DNA of 58,137 nucleotides from Bacteroidales bacterium UBA1715 (lineage in GTDB: Bacteria > Bacteroidota > Bacteroidia > Bacteroidales > UBA1715): assembly GCA_002317135.1 (NCBI GenBank), contig DCIX01000001.1, forward strand, positions 1 through 58,137, in the 5' to 3' direction. The translations under genes were made by a program, and so were the position numbers. Below the pieces are notes generated by a model. The model searched no databases. It had not been told where the DNA came from and saw nothing but the letters and a program-made list of their open reading frames with translations. Positions 41,701-50,726 of the stretch are shown here, one piece after another; position 1 is the first letter of the stretch; every line of letters begins with the position of its first letter.

Positions 41701-44700
41701 GTATGATGACACGAAAACAGGTACAACAACTACTATGTTGACGCTGACTACAACAGCACAATGGGGTGTGGGAACGGATGTGGTAGCTTCGTGTGAGAAT
41801 GTTGCAACAAGAGATGTTACGGTTACGAATGTGCTTGCTCCTACCGGTACTGGTATTGGAAGTACATTATTGTGGAGCATAGGCAATATAGAAAGTCTTC
41901 CAGTGATGGAGATTGATTATGCAAGTGATTTGGGTGCGACATTGAGTGTGAAAAATGCGGATAATATGGAAATCGCATCCGTAAGTCCTGTTGCTTTATA
42001 TCCTACAGAAATCGCAACTATTGGTTCATATTCCTTTGACGTAACTCAAAAATTAAATGGTTGCGTAAGTCCAACTGTAAAGTCTTTGTATCAAATTGTC
42101 GATTGTCCGACTCCAACACCGATTCCTGGGTCTGTTTCTATTTGTGAAGGTGAAGAGCTTCCTTCTCTTTCTGCTAATGGTATTGGTTCTCCAAGCTATG
42201 AATGGATAGATAGCACCAATGCAATAATTTCAACTTCGGAAACATTGGATGTGGCTAATCTTTCAGGATATGTTGCTAAAGCTGGTGTCTATACATTTAG
42301 AGTTCGTCAAGATGGACTTGATGCTGCAGGTAATACTTGTTGGGGAGCTTATGCAGAAGCTAAAGTTGTCATAAATTCTCTTCCTCAAATTCAAATTTCA
42401 GATCCTGGCGTTTTATGCTATTCTACAGGTTCGTATCTAATGGAGGCGTTGGTAAATGGAAAATCATCAGCTACTTTGACAGGTGGTGTATGGACAATTA
42501 GTGAAGGAACAATTTCAAATTCAGGAGAAATAAATACTTCTGCAAATGGTAAGAATGACGGGGAATATACGGTTCAATATTCTTATACAGATAATAATGG
42601 CTGTACAAATTCAAATACACAAATTGTGCTAATTGAATATCCGGAAGAACCAACAACAATTCCGTTTACAGGGATTATATCGCACCCGGTAGCGGTAGAG
42701 ATTACGGCAGGAAATATGGAATCCGTAGCACAGGTTCAGTGGTATAAGTTCGATCAGAATACAAAACTTTCTTCTGATAATCCTTGGCAACCGGGAATAG
42801 ATGGTACATCGGTTGTAAGCGAGAAATATTACGTATCGCAAATCGTTCGTGGATGTGAGAGTGAAAAAGTTCTTCAAACGGTTGATATTGTGGACTGTCC
42901 TTGGACGGCTCCTGTGGTTACAAATGTGGACGTCTGTCAAGGACAAACTGCAACAGAGATGACAGCAACAGCTCCGGTAAATGCGACTCCGATAGAGTGG
43001 AAATGGTATGATGCAAATAGAAATATATTGCCTTCTTCGGGGAACACTTACGCACAGATGTCGACTAATACAGTAGGGGAGACTTCATATTATGTAAGTT
43101 ATATGGCAGTAGAAACAGTAAGTGGAGAGGCTTGTGAAAGTGCTCCGGCATTGGTTACAACCACGGTGTTGGATTTGCCTACGATATCGTTTGCAGAAAG
43201 TTCGTCTGTAGTTTGTTATACTTCTGATGCAGAGGAAATCACCGTTGCTGTTGATTATGGTTCAAATGGAAAAGGTAGTGGCGTATGGACGATTACTGGT
43301 ACGGCAGATGCTATCAGTCAAAGTGGTGTATTCTCTCCAAAAGCAAATGGACAAATTAGCGATAGATATACAATAACTTATGTCTATGTTGATGGAAAAG
43401 GATGTGAAAATCTATCTGATAGAACAATAGATGTCGTGTATTTGTCTGCTCCGACTACAACTAATCATTTTACCATGACGACGCAAAATAAGGATGCTGT
43501 GGTTGGTGCGGAATTACAAGGTGGAGATGCTATTCATTGGTATGATGCGTTGACAGGTGGCAAAGAATTAGGTGTAGGAACGTTGTGGGCTACTGGCGAT
43601 AAAGGCTCCGTTGTGGTAGATAACAAAAAATATTTTGCAGCACAGGAAAAATCAGGATGTTATAGTGAAAGAACGGAAGCTACTGTACGTATCATCGATT
43701 GCCCTATTCCTTCGGTGATAGTTTCTAATGAGTCGGCTTGTTTATATGATGGAGCTCCAACGATAACTGCTGTAGAAGGAACATGGAATTCTGTACGACC
43801 AAGTGGATCGCTGTTCCGTTTTTATGATGCAGAGAAAAATGGTTCTTTGTTGCATGAAAGTAGTGATGGAACGTATAAACCGGCAATTTCGAATGCAGGG
43901 GAATATGAATATTGGGTATCGGAATTTAATGCAAATATAGATCCTGTTGGATGTGAAGGACCTCGTAAAAAAGTAAGCGTGGTAATGAAAAATGTCACTG
44001 CTCCTACAATAGTGGCGAAAGATGCTATTACTTCTGTTTGCTATGGAAGTGAAAATCCTTCTTTTATAGTACAAACAAATCAAGGTTCAACGTATTGGTT
44101 CGACGAAAATCCTGGAAATGATGGTGTTCCTCAAATACAGGAAAATAGTATAGGACAGAAATATGTGTCTTCTATACAAGAGGAAGGTCATCATTCTATT
44201 TGGGCTATGCAATTGTTTGAAGGCTGTTATAGTCAACCAACTGAAATTTCATTTGAAGTGAAGCCGATACCTGTTGCGCCTACAACTGTAAGTAATGAAA
44301 TTTGTTATGGAGAGGCTGCAGCTTCTATAACTGCTTCAGGAGAAGATGATGCGACAATAGTTTGGTATTCTGATATGTCTGCAACTAAAGAGTTGTTGCG
44401 TGGAAGTCGTGGAATGCAACCAAAAGAAAATCTTGTTGGAACTTATTCGTATTATGTGACGCAGATAGTTGACGGTTGTGAAGGTCCGACTGCAGTTGCT
44501 ACATATACGGTAAAAGCATTACCAAGTGCGCCAATCATGATTCAACAATCAAATTTGTGTGAATATGACAGTGCTCCTTTACTTCAAGCTATAGGTCAAA
44601 ATATAACATGGTACGCATCGGATATGAATACGAAGATAGGCACGGGCGATTCGTATCAAACTACAGATATGTCGGTTACTACTCATAGATTTTTTGCAAC

Positions 44701-46465
44701 TCAAACAGTTGATGGTTGTGAAGGTACGCAGGCAAAGGTGAGTTTCACCGTAAATGCTAAACCTGCAAATCCTATCGTGAAAGGTGCAAGTATGTGCGCA
44801 GGCGATACTGTGGTTCCAGCTTTATCTTCGAATGTCGATATTGATGTATGGTATGCTGATGCAAGTGCAACGATTCGTTTATCTGCTGGTAAAACCTATA
44901 TTCCTGATTTGTCATCTGTTATTGGCTCAATGACTTATTATGTGCAACGTACTCAAAATACTTGTGTTAGCGATATTATTCCTGTTAATCTTCGTGTGAT
45001 TCCTCAACCAACATTCTCAATAGGTGATGATTTAACACTTTGTATATATGACTCGGTTTCTGTTATTCAAGCAACGAATTTTGAACCTGCAATTACGGAA
45101 AATTCATATGTGGGATGGACGGTTACTACAGGTAGAAAATCTAAAGTATATGTTGATAATGCGGATCATTCTATTTTGCCGGATGATATGCTAAATGAAG
45201 TAGGTACATATACAATTTCAGCATATTATCGATATAAATATGAAAATGTATATTGTAGTAGTGAAAATCAAGAAATTACATATACAATAAAGAAACGTGC
45301 TCGTACACCGATTGTCTTCTCTTCTGTAATTTGTCAGGGAACTCAAATAGATGATTTACGTGCGTTAGGAAGTACAAATATGACATGGAAGAGTTTGTCT
45401 GGAACTTCTCCGGAATATTGTTCTGGTTCACGATATAAATTCGAAAATAAGGACCTAAATGTTGGTTTGTATCAGTTTGAAGTCTATGATATAGATTATT
45501 ATGATGTAGAAAAAAATCTCGGTTGTGAAAGCTTGCATGATACTGTTTCTATGACAGTTGCGCCTGCTGCAAAAACAAAGTTGTTTGGTGCTGATTCTGT
45601 ATGTGTAGGTGCCACAGAACAGTACTATACTCAATATACCGAGAATAGTACCTATTGTTGGAATGTTACAGGTGATAATCTAAACTATTCAAAGGATCAG
45701 TTGGCTAGCTCTGTTCGTTATGTAGATTGGTCTCATGATGGTATAGATACACTTACTGTTTATGAACAGACATGGGCGGGTTGTGAAGGTGTTGACACTC
45801 TTTTTGTTCATATTGCTCCAGCTCCGAAAGCTTATTTTAATTGGGCATTACCTGGCGCCTCAAATAAGATAGAATTACACGATGCTTCATTGCAGGATTC
45901 GTTGTATACAATGAACGAATTGGGTGAAAAAGTAGGAGAATGTATTCCATATACTATGTTATGGAACTATGGACATATTGGTGAAAATGAAAAAGATATA
46001 GATTTGGAAGTTCCATATGAAAAACGTAATGTCTCAATTATAGAAGATGGATATGTATATGGTTACAATTGCCCAACTTTAACGGTAAAGAATAGTTTCG
46101 GTTGTAAAGATGTATATTCAGAATGCGTGTTCATTAATATTTCAACTTCATTATTTATGCCAACGGCGTTTTCTCCTACAAATCCAGCACATAGTGTTCG
46201 AACATTTCAGCCAAAAGGTTTTAATTTGAAAACATGTGAGATTTTCGTGTACGATAAATGGGGAAATTTAATCTGGTATTCCGATGCTGTACAAGATGGA
46301 ATGTTTGTTGGCTATTGGGATGGAAAATACGATGGCGAATATATGCAGTCTGGCGTTTATATTTGGAAAATGGAAGCAACATTCCTTGACGGTCAAGTGT
46401 GGGAAGGTTTTGATGTTGGAAATGGTAAAAAGGCTAAATTTGGCAGTGTGACTTTGATACGATAA
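35786..46465 (+). CDS. 3559-residue Ig/PKD-like adhesin with T9SS type B sorting domain
   Basis: A predicted giant cell-surface protein, with a signal peptide of about 20 residues (ending S-L-F-S-Q). The first 720 residues are two copies of one module: 'L-V-W-R-E-D-F-G-V' and 'T-I-W-K-E-D-F-G-V-M', each followed by a lectin-like region and a 'W-Q-(R/M)-S-x-D-G' repeat. The centre is a long run of Ig-like repeats of about 70-90 residues with regular cysteines and recurrent 'P-x-A-P-T-T-V' and 'Y-Y-V-(S/T)-Q' blocks. The final domain is of the CHU_C type: 'F-M-P-T-A-F-S-P-T-N', 'Y-D-K-W-G-N-L-I-W', 'G-Y-W-D-G', 'S-G-V-Y-I-W-K-M', ending 'V-T-L-I-R'. No enzymatic domain is recognised; adhesion or matrix role is inferred. 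Confidence 0.9.
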   Translation: MKRYIFAILLCVIVGKSLFSQSAGSWNLVWREDFGVVEDTVIRDFADNNKKVIGHTCAASESECTTINDMYYGIANSTWWAYNRPKTATCNQSAWHFMGGRDHTGNEKGAMLIVNVGNDSKDKQIYEQTIDFDLCQNKLYRFVIYAASITNPGYCDKSPTLSNLTMNVYNVKDPSNPVLLETLETGDIPLWEMPLKADGSDDNSATGKGYQNPFAVRDWSEFQIEFMAGDGDKLQLEVVNHKPGGCGNDFVIDDISLYRFDDKEVLDPTITTSTLSQESMSSATGCAFVAKFSVPTEVLDTWKEIYNQVYFLWQRSNDGGFTWNNMPSVSGIDKTTIEWEVPTGVSEVYRVIITGSTSVTDAKTEAEYIAIHGGPQDGCSYYSISNTLAGVSPVADCSFKENLKTIWKEDFGVMDKTLLRTNPIVKLNAYSTPGNRFEGNDYVITSDPYTAVGPQTNPKCYYDCDQKQLEKYYDHAEGDAVLYSKLLAGEETVVVEKTLSGPFCNCKNYIFSFKTITLSSWTDMKYAVAIQDGAGNSLVADDITVGGSGSPSWKQFVYSFVLPFDYTGDVTIQVIYKGNATWNVPVAFDDFRVSLCQETVPQSNLYVDNNPALRYVSGFDCAVTPPHLATVDGLDDWASQFPNYGYVWQMSHDGETWHTITEAGQNHYCEDLENGETLYRVVFGETKTVAQQVAANGKPTNPCSVYFITNSVGFFCKGVTCEEPQDITITSSDDDNVLCPGESAILTPTRQLSETQFAQEWYKDDVLLSGFPKTTDQAIYSANEAGTYMVKVYDVDNPTLEKCWKTAEIVIEEAENPTVTITGGDDYCDGETVSAATFAFTGAQPFTFSYTNGKNTVTKTITEASFNPPVPTTVGAYTYKLSALQDAYCSAKAAGLSSSTTINIKEQPTVSVSNNGPVCAGESISLEATCATTGVAYAWSGPDSFTSSVASPTLSATTTAMTGDYTVKVVLNGCEASATTSVKINEVPVIKTLTSDKTAICPSEVATITATVSDDATGTVTWKNATGAGLIAQLGNGDVVAQETKTVTVSYESVAGCKADEKTTTITLNPKPIAPSVVDLSFCIDDAVETLTATPIAGATLNWYGTSATGGTAGLAPQTNTSVAATTKYYVSQTLKGCESDRAVLTVEVNSNLSPTIIVDDAELCESETTKISLPQASAYTSIVWSGTAAALLNNSALVSPTFTAKNETTVKDYVISVAVEDAKGCKGTASATITVNPTPTVTLSVTDDEICEKESTTITAVPSETGGTGVWTGAIKTTETSADFSATTAGTNQVSYVYTSAKGCESTKQIKEITVHAIPVAPTTVDVEYCKDATTATALSASATGTLTWFDGEGNQLASAPTPITTTAGSQAYSVTQTIQGCTSEKASLSVTIHELPNPQIILSDSEECEGQAISLSLNDTYKSQTWTCSPINYLNSLSLATPTFLATASNGTYTVGISVVDAHDCSSTTNTTITIHPIPSVSLSSVSSQCESVTESQTITATVLPAGTQGVGEWTVATKSTETTATVSPKELGAGTHTIEYSFVSDKGCSSLVATTQAIVFENPSVAIKASNSKPCRGGANSDEVTITATGTTNLGTLLYESQSLKNVNAATGSFVPSEQTVGSHNIALVYTDEHSCRGTAEISVDVLARPVADVSMNPIALCDYAADQNLKATIDGVETSLGTWLGTGITGSTFSPKTATAGGPYTLTYSYTDAKTLCSAEPVSIQVLVHHTDAPVVSSKSESKLNVSNQAQVPELEATGENIKWYAIQDTTSSVLVENTVYQPVYIEEDGHMKVGMYVVYATQTKNGCQSVPAEATLTITDCEVKAPTAVKYHACEGDATIELQAVSNHIDGANIGWFADRDDIPTGTVASLSAGNPQGTGTSFAFSLVGKSAGTYTMYASEYDGAVGTECFSPATAVVVEVHALPNPQIDDPGIICGGDAPKEITYSPGTGSVLSGEGVSGNMWTPQYDDTKTGTTTTMLTLTTTAQWGVGTDVVASCENVATRDVTVTNVLAPTGTGIGSTLLWSIGNIESLPVMEIDYASDLGATLSVKNADNMEIASVSPVALYPTEIATIGSYSFDVTQKLNGCVSPTVKSLYQIVDCPTPTPIPGSVSICEGEELPSLSANGIGSPSYEWIDSTNAIISTSETLDVANLSGYVAKAGVYTFRVRQDGLDAAGNTCWGAYAEAKVVINSLPQIQISDPGVLCYSTGSYLMEALVNGKSSATLTGGVWTISEGTISNSGEINTSANGKNDGEYTVQYSYTDNNGCTNSNTQIVLIEYPEEPTTIPFTGIISHPVAVEITAGNMESVAQVQWYKFDQNTKLSSDNPWQPGIDGTSVVSEKYYVSQIVRGCESEKVLQTVDIVDCPWTAPVVTNVDVCQGQTATEMTATAPVNATPIEWKWYDANRNILPSSGNTYAQMSTNTVGETSYYVSYMAVETVSGEACESAPALVTTTVLDLPTISFAESSSVVCYTSDAEEITVAVDYGSNGKGSGVWTITGTADAISQSGVFSPKANGQISDRYTITYVYVDGKGCENLSDRTIDVVYLSAPTTTNHFTMTTQNKDAVVGAELQGGDAIHWYDALTGGKELGVGTLWATGDKGSVVVDNKKYFAAQEKSGCYSERTEATVRIIDCPIPSVIVSNESACLYDGAPTITAVEGTWNSVRPSGSLFRFYDAEKNGSLLHESSDGTYKPAISNAGEYEYWVSEFNANIDPVGCEGPRKKVSVVMKNVTAPTIVAKDAITSVCYGSENPSFIVQTNQGSTYWFDENPGNDGVPQIQENSIGQKYVSSIQEEGHHSIWAMQLFEGCYSQPTEISFEVKPIPVAPTTVSNEICYGEAAASITASGEDDATIVWYSDMSATKELLRGSRGMQPKENLVGTYSYYVTQIVDGCEGPTAVATYTVKALPSAPIMIQQSNLCEYDSAPLLQAIGQNITWYASDMNTKIGTGDSYQTTDMSVTTHRFFATQTVDGCEGTQAKVSFTVNAKPANPIVKGASMCAGDTVVPALSSNVDIDVWYADASATIRLSAGKTYIPDLSSVIGSMTYYVQRTQNTCVSDIIPVNLRVIPQPTFSIGDDLTLCIYDSVSVIQATNFEPAITENSYVGWTVTTGRKSKVYVDNADHSILPDDMLNEVGTYTISAYYRYKYENVYCSSENQEITYTIKKRARTPIVFSSVICQGTQIDDLRALGSTNMTWKSLSGTSPEYCSGSRYKFENKDLNVGLYQFEVYDIDYYDVEKNLGCESLHDTVSMTVAPAAKTKLFGADSVCVGATEQYYTQYTENSTYCWNVTGDNLNYSKDQLASSVRYVDWSHDGIDTLTVYEQTWAGCEGVDTLFVHIAPAPKAYFNWALPGASNKIELHDASLQDSLYTMNELGEKVGECIPYTMLWNYGHIGENEKDIDLEVPYEKRNVSIIEDGYVYGYNCPTLTVKNSFGCKDVYSECVFINISTSLFMPTAFSPTNPAHSVRTFQPKGFNLKTCEIFVYDKWGNLIWYSDAVQDGMFVGYWDGKYDGEYMQSGVYIWKMEATFLDGQVWEGFDVGNGKKAKFGSVTLIR

Positions 46466-46553
46466 ATTTTAGAAAAATAAAATTTTGTTAAATAGTTAGA
46501 ATAACTAAAAATGATAATTAGTCGCAACAATAATTTACTTTTTAAGTTTTTAT

Positions 46554-46649
46554 GTGTTAAAGTGGAGAAAAGCATCTATAGCAACAAGTATCATCGGTAC
46601 ATTTGTAGTATTGTTGTTTATGATATTGTATTTTGAATCAATTGATTAG
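46554..46649 (+). CDS. Possible 31-residue single-span membrane protein
   Basis: A short frame starts at GTG 46554 and stops at TAG 46647-46649. It encodes a basic start (L-K-W-R-K) followed by a clean hydrophobic stretch of about 18 residues (I-I-G-T-F-V-V-L-L-F-M-I-L-Y) and an acidic end. A terminator follows 30 nt downstream. There is no clear promoter box or ATG, so it may be chance. The rest of the 240-base gap between the cargo gene and uvrB holds only AT-rich sequence. Confidence 0.3.
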   Translation: MLKWRKASIATSIIGTFVVLLFMILYFESID

Positions 46650-46678
46650 TTTGCTTGTTCTTAAAACGGAGATATAGG

Positions 46679-46706
46679 GAGACATTCTTTGGAATGTCTC
46701 TCTTTT
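46679..46706 (+). terminator. Intrinsic terminator
   Basis: GAGACATTC (46679-46687), loop TTTG, GAATGTCTC (46692-46700), then a T-run on the plus strand. It ends the cargo-gene transcript before uvrB on the other strand. Confidence 0.8.
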
Positions 46707-48682
46707 TATAGCAATTTCTGTAGGTCGAACATTTCGTCTCGTAATCGTGCGGCAGTAACGAAATCCATATCTTTTGCTGCAGCTTCCATTTCTTTTTTCG
46801 TTTTTGCGATGAGGTCTTTTATGCCTTCTTTGCTCATGTATTTTACAACAGGATCGGCAGCGACATTTGTAAGCATTTCTGGCTCGTTTTTCTTCTTTAA
46901 CGAACTGTCAATGTCTTTTACTATAGGTTGTGGAGTAATATTATGCTCGGTATTGTAACGAATTTGTTTTTCTCGTCGTCTATTTGTTTCATCTATAGTA
47001 CGTTGCATGCTTTCTGTGATCTTGTCGGCATACATAATCACATGTCCGTGGACGTTTCGTGCGGCACGTCCAGCTGTTTGTGTTAGTGAACGTTCACAAC
47101 GAAGAAAACCTTCTTTGTCTGCATCAAGAATAGCTACTAATGAGACTTCTGGTAAGTCCAATCCTTCACGAAGTAGGTTTACACCAACAAGTACGTCAAA
47201 TGTTCCTGCTCGTAGGTTTTCCAATATTTCAATTCGCTCTAATGTATCAACGTCGCTGTGAATATAGGCACTTCGTATTCCTAAACGGGTTAAATATCGT
47301 TGTAGTTCTTCGGCCATACGTTTCGTAAGTGTAGTCACCAATGTCCGTTCGTTAGCTTCTGTACGTTTCGCTATTTCTTCAATTAAATCGTCGATTTGGT
47401 TTTCTGTAGGTCGTATTTCTATCTCAGGATCTAAAAGTCCGGTAGGTCGTATGACTTGCTCGGCGATAATTCCTTCTGATTTTTGTAATTCATAGTCTGC
47501 TGGAGTTGCACTGATGTAAATAACCTGGTTGCAAAGCGACTCGAATTCGTCGAAATTAAGTGGTCGGTTGTCCAGTGCAGCAGGAAGACGGAAACCGTTG
47601 TCAACTAGGTTGACTTTACGGGAATGGTCGCCGCCGTGCATACCGCGAATTTGTGGTACCGTTACATGGCTTTCGTCTATTACTAATAGAAAATCTTCAG
47701 GTAAATAATCAAATAAACAATATGGTCGAACGCCTTCGGCTCTTCCGTCAAAATAACGCGAATAGTTTTCTATACCAGAACAATAGCCAATTTCCTTAAT
47801 CATCTCAAGGTCGTATTCTACACGTTCTTGTAATCGTTGTGCTTCTAAATGTTTGTCTATACTTTCTAAAAACGAAATTTGTTTTACTAAATCATCTTGA
47901 ATGTCACGAATAGCTTTTTCAAAGCCGCCTTTGCTTGTAATAAAAAGATTTGCGGGATAGATTATTGTCTCGTCGATTTCGCTGATAGTTTTTCCCGTTT
48001 CAGGATCAATGTTTGCAATTCGGTCAATCTCATTGTCCCACATTTCAATATGTGTAGCGTAATCGTGTGACGCTTCCCATACATCTATGCTATCACCTTT
48101 TACGCGGAAAGTTCCTCTTTGGAATTCCAATTCGTTTCGTGAATAGAGATTGTCAACCAATTCGCGTAGCAAAACATCTTGTGCTATCTTTTTACCAACA
48201 GATAAATGCAGTGCACGTTCATTGAAATTAACCGGATTTCCCATACCATAAATACAAGAAACCGACGATACGATGATGATGTCTTTTCGACCAGAAAGAA
48301 GCGTGTTTGTCGTGCTCAGGCGCATTTTTTCTAACTCGTCATTTATGTCAAGGTCTTTCTCTATGTAGGTGTTTGTTTGTGGAATATATGCTTCTGGTTG
48401 ATAGTAGTCGTAGTACGATACGAAATATTCCACCGCATTATCAGGGAAAAATTGCTTGAATTCATTGTATAATTGAGCTGCCAAAGTCTTATTGTGACTT
48501 AAAATAAGTGTTGGCTTTTGCACTTTTTCTATCACATTAGCAATCGTGAATGTTTTTCCTGAGCCAGTTACTCCCAATAGAACTTGATGTTTTGTTCCGT
48601 CTAACACCCCTTCTGCAAGTTGTTGTATTGCTTCAGGTTGATCGCCGGTAGGTTTATATTTTGAACTCAGTGAAAAATCCAT
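46706..48682 (-). CDS. uvrB: Excinuclease ABC subunit B
   Basis: UvrB is the damage-verifying helicase of nucleotide excision repair. The 658-residue protein is complete. Walker A is 'G-V-T-G-S-G-K-T-F-T' near residue 39. The beta-hairpin region reads 'Y-Y-D-Y-Y-Q-P-E-A-Y'. Helicase motif II is 'D-E-S-H-V-T', motif VI contains 'Q-T-A-G-R-A-A-R-N', and a C-terminal UVR helix pair ('D-F-V-T-A-A-R-L-R-D-E-M') contacts UvrC. It is a separate unit, 57 nt after the EEP gene on the same strand. Confidence 0.98.
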   Translation of the reverse strand: MDFSLSSKYKPTGDQPEAIQQLAEGVLDGTKHQVLLGVTGSGKTFTIANVIEKVQKPTLILSHNKTLAAQLYNEFKQFFPDNAVEYFVSYYDYYQPEAYIPQTNTYIEKDLDINDELEKMRLSTTNTLLSGRKDIIIVSSVSCIYGMGNPVNFNERALHLSVGKKIAQDVLLRELVDNLYSRNELEFQRGTFRVKGDSIDVWEASHDYATHIEMWDNEIDRIANIDPETGKTISEIDETIIYPANLFITSKGGFEKAIRDIQDDLVKQISFLESIDKHLEAQRLQERVEYDLEMIKEIGYCSGIENYSRYFDGRAEGVRPYCLFDYLPEDFLLVIDESHVTVPQIRGMHGGDHSRKVNLVDNGFRLPAALDNRPLNFDEFESLCNQVIYISATPADYELQKSEGIIAEQVIRPTGLLDPEIEIRPTENQIDDLIEEIAKRTEANERTLVTTLTKRMAEELQRYLTRLGIRSAYIHSDVDTLERIEILENLRAGTFDVLVGVNLLREGLDLPEVSLVAILDADKEGFLRCERSLTQTAGRAARNVHGHVIMYADKITESMQRTIDETNRRREKQIRYNTEHNITPQPIVKDIDSSLKKKNEPEMLTNVAADPVVKYMSKEGIKDLIAKTKKEMEAAAKDMDFVTAARLRDEMFDLQKLL

Positions 48683-48739
48683 AATTGTCGACTTTATGCA
48701 CGCAAAATAACGAATAAAATTCGTAAAAATAGAGATGAA

Positions 48740-49828
48740 TTATTTCTTTTCTATGTCAATAAGACAAGAAATCGGGAAGTGGTCGGATAATTGCTCGGTT
48801 CCTTTTTTGTAGTTTCGACAACTAAAATCTGAATCTAATAAGATGTAATCCAAACGAAGATGTGGCCACCAATCAAATGTGGAACTAATACCGTAACCAG
48901 CCTCTACAAAGGCATCTTTGAAGTCGTTTGAATGAAGAATGTGTTGATAGGTGTATGAACAAACAGGCGAGTTGAAATCTCCACAGGAAATGATTGGGTA
49001 CGGACAGGTTTTCATTGACTCAACTATTTCATCGGCTTGTACGCCTCGTTTTTGCATTGCACGAAACATTTTGTGTATCAGTTGTTTAACTTTGTTTGTC
49101 TCTACGTTTTCACCACTGATTTGTTCTTTGTTTTCTTTCGAAAGTCTATACGATTCCAAGTGGCTGTTGTAGATTCTGATAGTGTCATTTCCTTTTTTTA
49201 TGTCAACCCAAATGGCAGAATTTCCTGTCTTTTGAAATTTCATATCTCCACAGTTTACAATAGGGTAACGACTACAAATAAGATTGCCCATAAAATAATG
49301 TGGTGGCTTTGTATATGTCTGATTATGATAGAAATGCTTTAAGCCAAGTTCTTTTTTTATATGTTGCATTATGTTGTATTTCTCTTGGTCGTCGTTACTG
49401 AATTCCTGAAAACAAATAATGTCTGGTTGTTCGTTTTCTAAATATTTGAAAATCTTTTTTTTAATATCATTTTTGTTTTTCCATCCATTAAGACAAAAAT
49501 CTCTTACATTATAAGAAATGACCTTTATTTCTGTTTCTTTTTTCAGCTCGTTTGATTCTGCTTTTGCGGAAAAATAACTACCTGCAATAGGTAAACTTAG
49601 CAGTAATGGAATCAACGAAAACAAAAAGTTGTGCTTGTGTTCTTTTGCCATAATCCATACAATCGAAATGGCAATATTGGCTACGAAAATAATAGGGAAA
49701 ACCAATCCGAATAGTTCAAAAAAAGCAAAAGAGTTTGGATTTACAAATCGTGTAAACAAACAGCAAAACAATGCAATTACAGCAAATGCATTGACTAATA
49801 AGTAGAACCATCGTAATAGCCGTCTCAT
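48740..49828 (-). CDS. Membrane-anchored endonuclease/exonuclease/phosphatase (EEP) family protein
   Basis: The 362-residue protein has three N-terminal TM helices (within residues 1-90). An EEP-fold hydrolase domain follows, with 'S-Y-N-V-R-D-F', 'I-C-F-Q-E-F-S', 'Y-N-S-H-L-E-S', 'S-C-G-D-F-N-S-P' and 'L-S-D-H-F-P-I-S'. These are the expected metal and catalytic residues (N, E, D-N, D-H). Substrate may be a phosphodiester or phospholipid; nothing in the sequence decides this. The first codon overlaps the stop of the pseudo-rhomboid gene by four bases, making it the last gene of the mutL operon. Confidence 0.88.
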   Translation of the reverse strand: MRRLLRWFYLLVNAFAVIALFCCLFTRFVNPNSFAFFELFGLVFPIIFVANIAISIVWIMAKEHKHNFLFSLIPLLLSLPIAGSYFSAKAESNELKKETEIKVISYNVRDFCLNGWKNKNDIKKKIFKYLENEQPDIICFQEFSNDDQEKYNIMQHIKKELGLKHFYHNQTYTKPPHYFMGNLICSRYPIVNCGDMKFQKTGNSAIWVDIKKGNDTIRIYNSHLESYRLSKENKEQISGENVETNKVKQLIHKMFRAMQKRGVQADEIVESMKTCPYPIISCGDFNSPVCSYTYQHILHSNDFKDAFVEAGYGISSTFDWWPHLRLDYILLDSDFSCRNYKKGTEQLSDHFPISCLIDIEKK

Positions 49829-50721
49829 TTTTTGCTTTGTTTAAAAAGTGTTTCTTTTTCTTCTTTTGTTAAACTATCGTAACCAGATTTTGAGATTTTC
49901 TCCAAAATTTTGTCTATGTTTTCTTCGTCATAACGTACTTCTTCGTATGAAACATATTCTTCATCACGATGTCTGTTTGTATGTAGGACAGGACCTTTTT
50001 TCTCTTTTGATGAATTTTCTATCTTGTTTATGATTTTGAGAAACCATAATGAAATATCTATGTTTTTTCGTAGTAGATAAGCCCACATAAAGCCATATAA
50101 AAGTCCGCCAACTTGATACATTGTTATAAATAAAATATGCGGATTAGGTCCTTGTGCTAATGCTGAAAGTAGTGGAATACATTCTAATGCAGCAAAAATA
50201 ATGGCGAATATTTTTAGAGAAACTTCTCCAAAGAAGAGCAAATAAATTTTGTAATTAGGTGCGTATGTGGCAACTGCTGTTAATATTGCAAGTACGGCGG
50301 CTGAAGGGCCTAAAATAACCATTGCATTGCTGCTGTCAACAGAAAATGTTGAACAAAGAACCGAAAGTAGTAAACCCGAAAGTCCGCCTAAAATGTAGGT
50401 GGCAAGTAACTTCTTTTCGTTCATAAAGTTAAGAAAGATTCTTCCTGTCCAGGTAAGAATAATCATATTGCAGAAATATGAAAAGAAAGATGTGTCAAAA
50501 AATAGGAATGTAGCGATTGTCCAAAATTTTCGTACTAATGCTTGGATATTTGTAGGAACAGCAATGTTTTGTAAAACAGAACTATATACATTAGTATGTG
50601 AAATAGAACCAATAATTTCTACAATCCAAAGTAAAATAAATGCTATTGTATTGATAATAAGGAGTTTCGTAATAATGTCTCCTTGCTTGAATAATCGTTT
50701 AATATCGTTTACCAGTGTCAT
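49825..50721 (-). CDS. Inactive rhomboid-like membrane protein (pseudo-rhomboid)
   Basis: The 298-residue protein, started at ATG 50721 (5 nt after the upstream rhomboid stop), has six TM helices of rhomboid layout. The helix-4 serine motif reads 'G-P-S-A-A-V' (serine 140), but the helix-6 catalytic histidine is replaced by glutamine in 'Y-Q-V-G-G-L-L-Y-G-F' (Q203). The helix-2 histidine motif is also lost ('F-L-F-F-D-T-S-F-F'). The serine-histidine dyad is therefore broken. A charged cytoplasmic tail of about 65 residues contains the Bacteroidota-type end 'D-S-L-T-K-E-E-K-E-T-L-F'. It may bind substrates or the adjacent active rhomboid. Confidence 0.85.
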   Translation of the reverse strand: MTLVNDIKRLFKQGDIITKLLIINTIAFILLWIVEIIGSISHTNVYSSVLQNIAVPTNIQALVRKFWTIATFLFFDTSFFSYFCNMIILTWTGRIFLNFMNEKKLLATYILGGLSGLLLSVLCSTFSVDSSNAMVILGPSAAVLAILTAVATYAPNYKIYLLFFGEVSLKIFAIIFAALECIPLLSALAQGPNPHILFITMYQVGGLLYGFMWAYLLRKNIDISLWFLKIINKIENSSKEKKGPVLHTNRHRDEEYVSYEEVRYDEENIDKILEKISKSGYDSLTKEEKETLFKQSKK

Positions 50722-50726
50722 TTTTG

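Noticed and set aside
41341..41886. 181-codon open frame on the minus strand inside the giant cargo gene
   Set aside because: It is antisense to repeat-rich coding sequence. It has no promoter box, and its proline/valine/serine composition is an artefact of the threonine-rich sense strand.
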